Source: Opitutaceae bacterium
Lineage (GTDB): Bacteria; Verrucomicrobiota; Verrucomicrobiia; Opitutales; Opitutaceae
Direction of reading: 5' to 3'
Assembly (NCBI GenBank): GCA_030648295.1
Contig: JAUSID010000217.1
Location: 79,512 to 143,511 of the forward strand
DNA: 64,000 nucleotides
Shown here: in pieces, positions 60,865 to 64,000 of the stretch
How the letters are laid out: the number at the start of each line of letters is the position of its first letter
Numbering within the stretch: position 1 is the first letter of the stretch
Made by a program: the position numbers and the translations under genes
Notes under the pieces: model-generated
Database searches by the model: none
What the model was told of the DNA's origin: nothing
What the model saw: the letters and a program-made list of their open reading frames with translations, nothing else

Positions 60865-61632
60865 ATGCATCGCCTTCCGCTCATTCTCTGCCTGATCGCA
60901 CTCGCCGGTTCGGTCGTATCGGCGGTGCTTTTCCTTCGGATCGGCAACTCGAAACAGCTGCTCGAACTCAGGCTGGCCGATGTTTCGTCGCGCGCCACCC
61001 GGCTCGACGATGCGCTCGCCGCGTCGAACAACCAGAACGGTGCGCTCAAGGCGCGACTCGACACCGCCGAGTCGGAACTCGGCTCGACCAAGGAGCGGCT
61101 GGCCGGCACCGAGATGCGCGTCCAGCTGCTCGACCGCGATCTCGCGGCCGCAAAGAACGACCTTGCATCGGCCAAAAGCGTCCTCGGGTTCTATGAATCC
61201 ACCGCAAAGGCGCTGGCCGATGAAGTCGCCGCGCTGCGGACCGACCTGACCGAGGCGCGCTCCTCCAACGCGTCTCCCGAGGCGGTCCAGGGTTACCGGA
61301 CGACCATTGCCGAACTCGAGCGGCAACTCGCGTTGTCTCGCAACGGCGCCGCCGCGCCGAGTGCGGCCGGAGCGTCGACCGCCGTGTTCGCCAGCCGCGC
61401 CGGTCGGGCCACCATCCTCAACGTCGGCCCCGAGAACGCATTCGTGGTACTGAACTTCGGTTCCAGCCGCGGCGCCCAGCTTGGCCAGACGCTTTCCGTC
61501 AACCAGGGAGCCGACGTGGTGGCCACGGTTTTGATCAGCGATGTTCGGACTAACTTCTCGATTGCCCAAGTGTTGCCTGACACGCTGCGAGGGGTCTTGC
61601 ACAAAGGGGATTCGGCGGTATTAGTGCGCTAG
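60865..61632 (+). CDS. membrane-anchored coiled-coil protein
   Basis: 255 residues from ATG 60865. An N-terminal membrane helix (LPLILCLIALAGSVVSAVLFL) is followed by a long coiled coil, residues about 28-170, with heptads rich in Leu, Ala and Glu (LRLADVSSRATRLDDALAAS and on). The last 80 residues form a compact beta domain: RATILNVGPENAFVVLNFGS and GAQLGQTLSVNQGADVVATVLIS, like the small beta-barrels of FlgT- or SH3-type tails. Probably periplasmic. It is followed 5 bases later by a small lipoprotein gene, so the two likely work together. Confidence 0.75.
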   Translation: MHRLPLILCLIALAGSVVSAVLFLRIGNSKQLLELRLADVSSRATRLDDALAASNNQNGALKARLDTAESELGSTKERLAGTEMRVQLLDRDLAAAKNDLASAKSVLGFYESTAKALADEVAALRTDLTEARSSNASPEAVQGYRTTIAELERQLALSRNGAAAPSAAGASTAVFASRAGRATILNVGPENAFVVLNFGSSRGAQLGQTLSVNQGADVVATVLISDVRTNFSIAQVLPDTLRGVLHKGDSAVLVR

Positions 61633-61637
61633 ATCAA

Positions 61638-61802
61638 ATGACTTCGCCCAAGAAAACCCTCCTCGCCCTCCTGCTTCTGGCATTCGGCGCAATGGCGGTT
61701 GGTTGTTCGACCAACGCCCCCAAGGAGACCTCGATTCCGTGGAGTCGCCCCGCCGGTTGGGAAGGTCAGATTCCCGGCATGGGCCAGCCGAGCGGTCGCT
61801 AG
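61638..61802 (+). CDS. small lipoprotein
   Basis: 54 residues. MTSPKKTLLALLLLAFGAMA then VGCS gives a clear lipobox with Cys23; the mature part reads STNAPKETSIPWSRPAGWEG and QIPGMGQPSGR. It starts 5 bases after the coiled-coil gene. Its stop TAG at 61800-61802 is the first part of the AGGTTTTCGC hairpin, so the repeat supplies the stop codon. Family not known to me, but the signal and coupling support it. Confidence 0.75.
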   Translation: MTSPKKTLLALLLLAFGAMAVGCSTNAPKETSIPWSRPAGWEGQIPGMGQPSGR

Positions 61803-61824
61803 GTTTTCGCTGCTGCGAAAACCT
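61801..61824. repeat. AGGTTTTCGC hairpin on the lipoprotein stop codon
   Basis: Arms AGGTTTTCGC and GCGAAAACCT with loop TGCT. Third copy of the family seen at 4208 and 21492; could end the transcript. Confidence 0.7.
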
Positions 61825-61909
61825 AGGATACATTGCGAGGGAGATGACACTTCTCGGGCGAGGCGTCACTTGGGACGTTTTCGCGTGGTGAAACCCTGAT
61901 TTTTTTTGG

Positions 61910-61936
61910 TGGGAGCGCGGGCGTCTCGCCCGCAAT
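61910..61936. repeat. GGGAGCGCGGGCG repeat before rsmI
   Basis: GGGAGCGCGGGCGTCTCGCC.. copy, 35 bases upstream of the rsmI ATG, preceded by a run of eight T at about 61901-61908. Confidence 0.75.
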
Positions 61937-61970
61937 CTGGGGCGCTCGCGGATGACATGTCCGCTGCTCC

Positions 61971-62684
61971 ATGGCTGAAAATACGTCCTTAACTGCGCAA
62001 CCGGGTCACCTCTACGTTGTCGCCACGCCCATCGGGAACCTGGCGGATCTGACCGAGCGCGGCCGCGCGATCCTGTCGAGTGTCGATCTCATCGCGTGCG
62101 AGGACACGCGGACGACGGGGGCGATGCTGACCCGGCTCGGCGTGCGCCGCGAGTTGGTGGCTTATCATGAGCACAACGAAACCGAGGCGGCCGACCGACT
62201 CATCGAGCAACTCGTGGCCGGCAAATCCATCGCCGTGGTCAGCGACGCCGGAACGCCAGGGCTGAGCGATCCCGGGTTTCGCGTCGTGCGGGCCTGCCGC
62301 CGGCGTGGCTTGCCCGTGGTGCCCGTGCCGGGTCCGAGTGCCATCACCGCGGTGCTGAGCGCCAGCGGATTGCCGACGAATGGATTTCTCTTTGTAGGGT
62401 TTCTGCCGCCGAAGAGCGCGGCTCGAATTGCATTCCTGTCGAAGTATCGCGAATTCGATTACACACTCGCCCTGTATGAGAGCTGCCACCGGATCGACAA
62501 GGCCGTCGACGAAATCGTGGTGACACTCGGCGCCGACCGCGTGATCTGCGTGGCGAAGGAAGTCACCAAACTCCACGAGACCTTTTTCGTCGGCCGCGCC
62601 GCCGACGTGCAGTCGCGGCTCGCGACCGCCAGCCTCAAGGGCGAATTCGTGCTGCTGATCGCTCCGCAGGATTTCGTGCTGTGA
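61971..62684 (+). CDS. rsmI: 16S rRNA (cytidine1402-2'-O)-methyltransferase
   Basis: 237 residues, SAM-dependent tetrapyrrole-methylase fold. Seen: LYVVATPIGNLADLTERGRAIL, DLIACEDTRTTGAMLTRLG, VSDAGTPGLSDPGFRVVRAC, VVPVPGPSAITAVLSASGLPTNGFLFVGFLP, the RsmI family blocks. It methylates C1402 of 16S rRNA at the P site together with RsmH. The C-terminal domain is shorter than in E. coli RsmI (about 286 residues), ending at LKGEFVLLIAPQDF. Single gene. Confidence 0.95.
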   Translation: MAENTSLTAQPGHLYVVATPIGNLADLTERGRAILSSVDLIACEDTRTTGAMLTRLGVRRELVAYHEHNETEAADRLIEQLVAGKSIAVVSDAGTPGLSDPGFRVVRACRRRGLPVVPVPGPSAITAVLSASGLPTNGFLFVGFLPPKSAARIAFLSKYREFDYTLALYESCHRIDKAVDEIVVTLGADRVICVAKEVTKLHETFFVGRAADVQSRLATASLKGEFVLLIAPQDFVL

Positions 62685-63127
62685 GAAGGGACCAAGGGAC
62701 GCGAAGGGACCAAGGGACTAAAAGACCAAGGGACCAAGAGACCCTTCAGAAACCAACGAGGGAATGCAATTGTAGGGCTGCCGCTTGCCGGCCGTTCGTG
62801 CGTGGCGGTGTGCATGTCGTGGCGCCGCAGATCCACCTACCCCACCGCGTTCGTGTCCGTTGGTGTGTCTCGTGGGCAACCTTCAATGGTGGATTTCGGA
62901 TTGCGGGTTCCGAAAGTGGCTGCGGCTTCCAGCCACTTCCGTTTCTACTTTCTGCGTTTGTTTTGCCCCGTCTTCCGCGTCTCGCGTTCTTCCCGTCTCA
63001 CATGTCTTCAGGCACCGTTTCTTCTTTCCGCCGTTTGTTTGCGCCGTCTCCCCGTCTCGCGTTCTTCCGACGTCTTCCGCGTCTCGCGTTCTTCCGATTT
63101 CTTCCGCGTCTTCGGCCTCCCGCCGCG
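62685..63127. repeat. 443-base gap with several repeats
   Basis: 62685-62748 consists of GGGACCAAGGGAC units. 62890-62912 carries GGATTTCGGATTGCGGGTTC, the intergenic form of the uvrA/ligase element, and 62916-62936 a GTGGCTGCGGC copy. 62950-63120 has irregular repeats of CCGCGTCTCGCGTTCTTCC (62975, 63051 as variant, 63077). No gene is visible. Confidence 0.7.
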
Positions 63128-63673
63128 TCACCCGCGCAATACCAACCGAGCGAGATGGAAGGGCGTACGGGTCAGCTTCGCCAGCGATGACATTTGGTCC
63201 GCGCGTGCCGCCGACGGTTTTGCGCCCGCCGCCAGCACCGCTTCGCGCTCCGCGAGTTGTTTCTCCCGCAGCGTGACGACTTCCTCGCGCGACTTGACCG
63301 CGGCTTCGCGATCATGGACGGCCATCCGATCGTCGCGCAAGTGCGCCTGCTCCGCTTCCAAAAGTTCACGCGCGCGATGCAGCTTTTCCCAACCGGCCGG
63401 CAGCACCGGGTCGGATGACGAACCCGACATGCCATGACCACCGAGGCCCGAGGCACTGCCGCCCGCCGATTGTCTTGGTCGCAGCCTGTCGATCTCCTCC
63501 TGCAGCGCGCGCAACCGCGCCTCGTACTCGCGGAGGTTCTGCTCCTGCGTGCGGATGGCATCCTGATCGTCTTGAACACGACGCCGGTCTCTTTCGAGCG
63601 CGGCGAGTAATTTTTGCGTCTCCGAATCGAGGCTCACAGGCTCCTCGGTCGGCGACATGGTGGGGGTATTCAT
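63128..63673 (-). CDS. coiled-coil protein of unknown function
   Basis: 181 residues from ATG 63673 (ATG 63679 is also possible). Residues about 15-65 form one coiled coil (SETQKLLAALERDRRRVQDD and on), a Gly/Ser linker follows near 75-92 (GGSASGLGGHGMSGSSSD), and a second helical part spans 95-155 (RARELLEAEQAHLRDDRMAVHDREAAVKSREE..). The basic C-terminus AKLTRTPFHLARLVLRG closes it. No signal peptide. Not recognised as a known family; a structural or scaffold role is only a guess. Confidence 0.65.
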   Translation of the reverse strand: MNTPTMSPTEEPVSLDSETQKLLAALERDRRRVQDDQDAIRTQEQNLREYEARLRALQEEIDRLRPRQSAGGSASGLGGHGMSGSSSDPVLPAGWEKLHRARELLEAEQAHLRDDRMAVHDREAAVKSREEVVTLREKQLAEREAVLAAGAKPSAARADQMSSLAKLTRTPFHLARLVLRG

Positions 63674-63679
63674 GTGCAT

Positions 63680-63870
63680 TGCTTTTGGGAAGGTCACGGT
63701 ACGGTGCTTCCGCAAATGTGGAACTACTTACGCAACACCCCGACGAGATTCGAAATGAATTTACAAACTGGAGACGCGGTGTCCGCTAATGGACGCGAAT
63801 CCAGCACCGTAGCGGCGAGCGCCAGCAATCCGACGCTTTCAATTTCGGATTGCGAATTCCGAAAGATCGG
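63680..63870. other. gap left of the intron end
   Basis: Contains a partial TAATGGACGCGAATCC repeat at about 63787-63802 and TTTCGGATTGCGAATTCCGAAA near 63843, another intergenic copy of the palindromic element. It may hold the promoter of the coiled-coil gene. No gene seen. Confidence 0.5.
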
Positions 63871-64000
63871 ATGGGGTCGCGAGGATTGCGCCTCGCGACC
63901 CTTCCACACCACCGGACGTGCGGTTTTCCGCATCCGGCGGTTGGAGACAGGCGACGGTCACTTGCATGCCGTCGTTGGTGTCCATGGCAGGATGAATCCA
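63871..64000 (-). mobile_element. 3' end of a group II intron (domains V and VI), body beyond the window
   Basis: On the minus strand 63941-63908 is a 34-nucleotide domain V: ACCGCCGGATGCGG, loop AAAA, CCGCACGTCCGGTGGT, with the two-base bulge before the GTCCGG arm and CGC in the place of the AGC catalytic triad, as in some bacterial classes. A 6-base joiner is followed by an 11-base-pair stem GGGTCGCGAGG/CCTCGCGACCC (63901-63874), domain VI. The 3' splice site should lie near 63871. The ribozyme 5' part and any reverse transcriptase would be to the right of the window. Confidence 0.75.

Noticed and set aside
1..64000. Transposase or RAYT enzyme that could mobilise the repeats
   Set aside because: No protein in the window shows a transposase, integrase or Y1 HUH motif.

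Overview
The window reads as chromosome of a high-GC bacterium of the phylum Verrucomicrobiota, most likely an Opitutaceae relative. This is inferred from gene content and from the style of its intergenic repeats; no rRNA is present to confirm it. Most genes are housekeeping, with short gaps, few clear Shine-Dalgarno sites and many GTG starts.

Left part (0-16 kb): a BrnT/BrnA toxin-antitoxin pair under an almost leaderless promoter/operator, a secreted SGNH-type hydrolase, an esterase remnant, a divergent CobW-like protein, then lepB, lepA and fabD on the minus strand, a PilT ATPase, the lysine-pathway genes dapA and dapB, ruvA, an ECF sigma/anti-sigma pair, tRNA-Lys(UUU), a NarL-type response regulator and a Pal-like lipoprotein. 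Middle (16-33 kb): M20 and M48 peptidases, purH, apaG, a beta-CASP nuclease, an IMPase-like phosphatase, fmdB-dinB, yebC, a Tat-exported phosphoesterase, a large secreted protein of unknown function and uvrA.

33.8-40.6 kb holds a four-gene envelope module (DUF1302, DUF1329, YCF48-like, RND/MMPL exporter) that probably moves a hydrophobic substrate. 42-50 kb is the accessory and decaying part: a frameshifted zinc-ribbon membrane protein, a second toxin-antitoxin pair, a fused exonuclease/ATP-dependent DNA ligase that has lost its OB-fold, VanZ, a possible helicase stub, DUF3108, a family 9 glycosyltransferase, a 3-methyladenine glycosylase, an MFS transporter with an internal deletion and a PfkB kinase. 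51-64 kb holds rplU-rpmA, a small cluster around a MamK-like actin, pheA-scpB, ilvD, pgi, a coiled-coil protein with a small lipoprotein, rsmI, and at the right edge the 3' end (domains V and VI) of a group II intron.

The most distinctive property of the window is the density and variety of short palindromic repeats. At least nine families lie between genes, often as inverted pairs and often directly before start codons or on stop codons. One palindromic family also lies in frame inside uvrA and inside the DNA ligase, where it encodes the same peptide signature (GLRI-S/A-D ... SEIRNP), and a second family lies in frame inside purH. This resembles the protein-coding palindromic elements described in Rickettsia and is the best candidate here for an under-described system. 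No transposase for these repeats is visible in the window.
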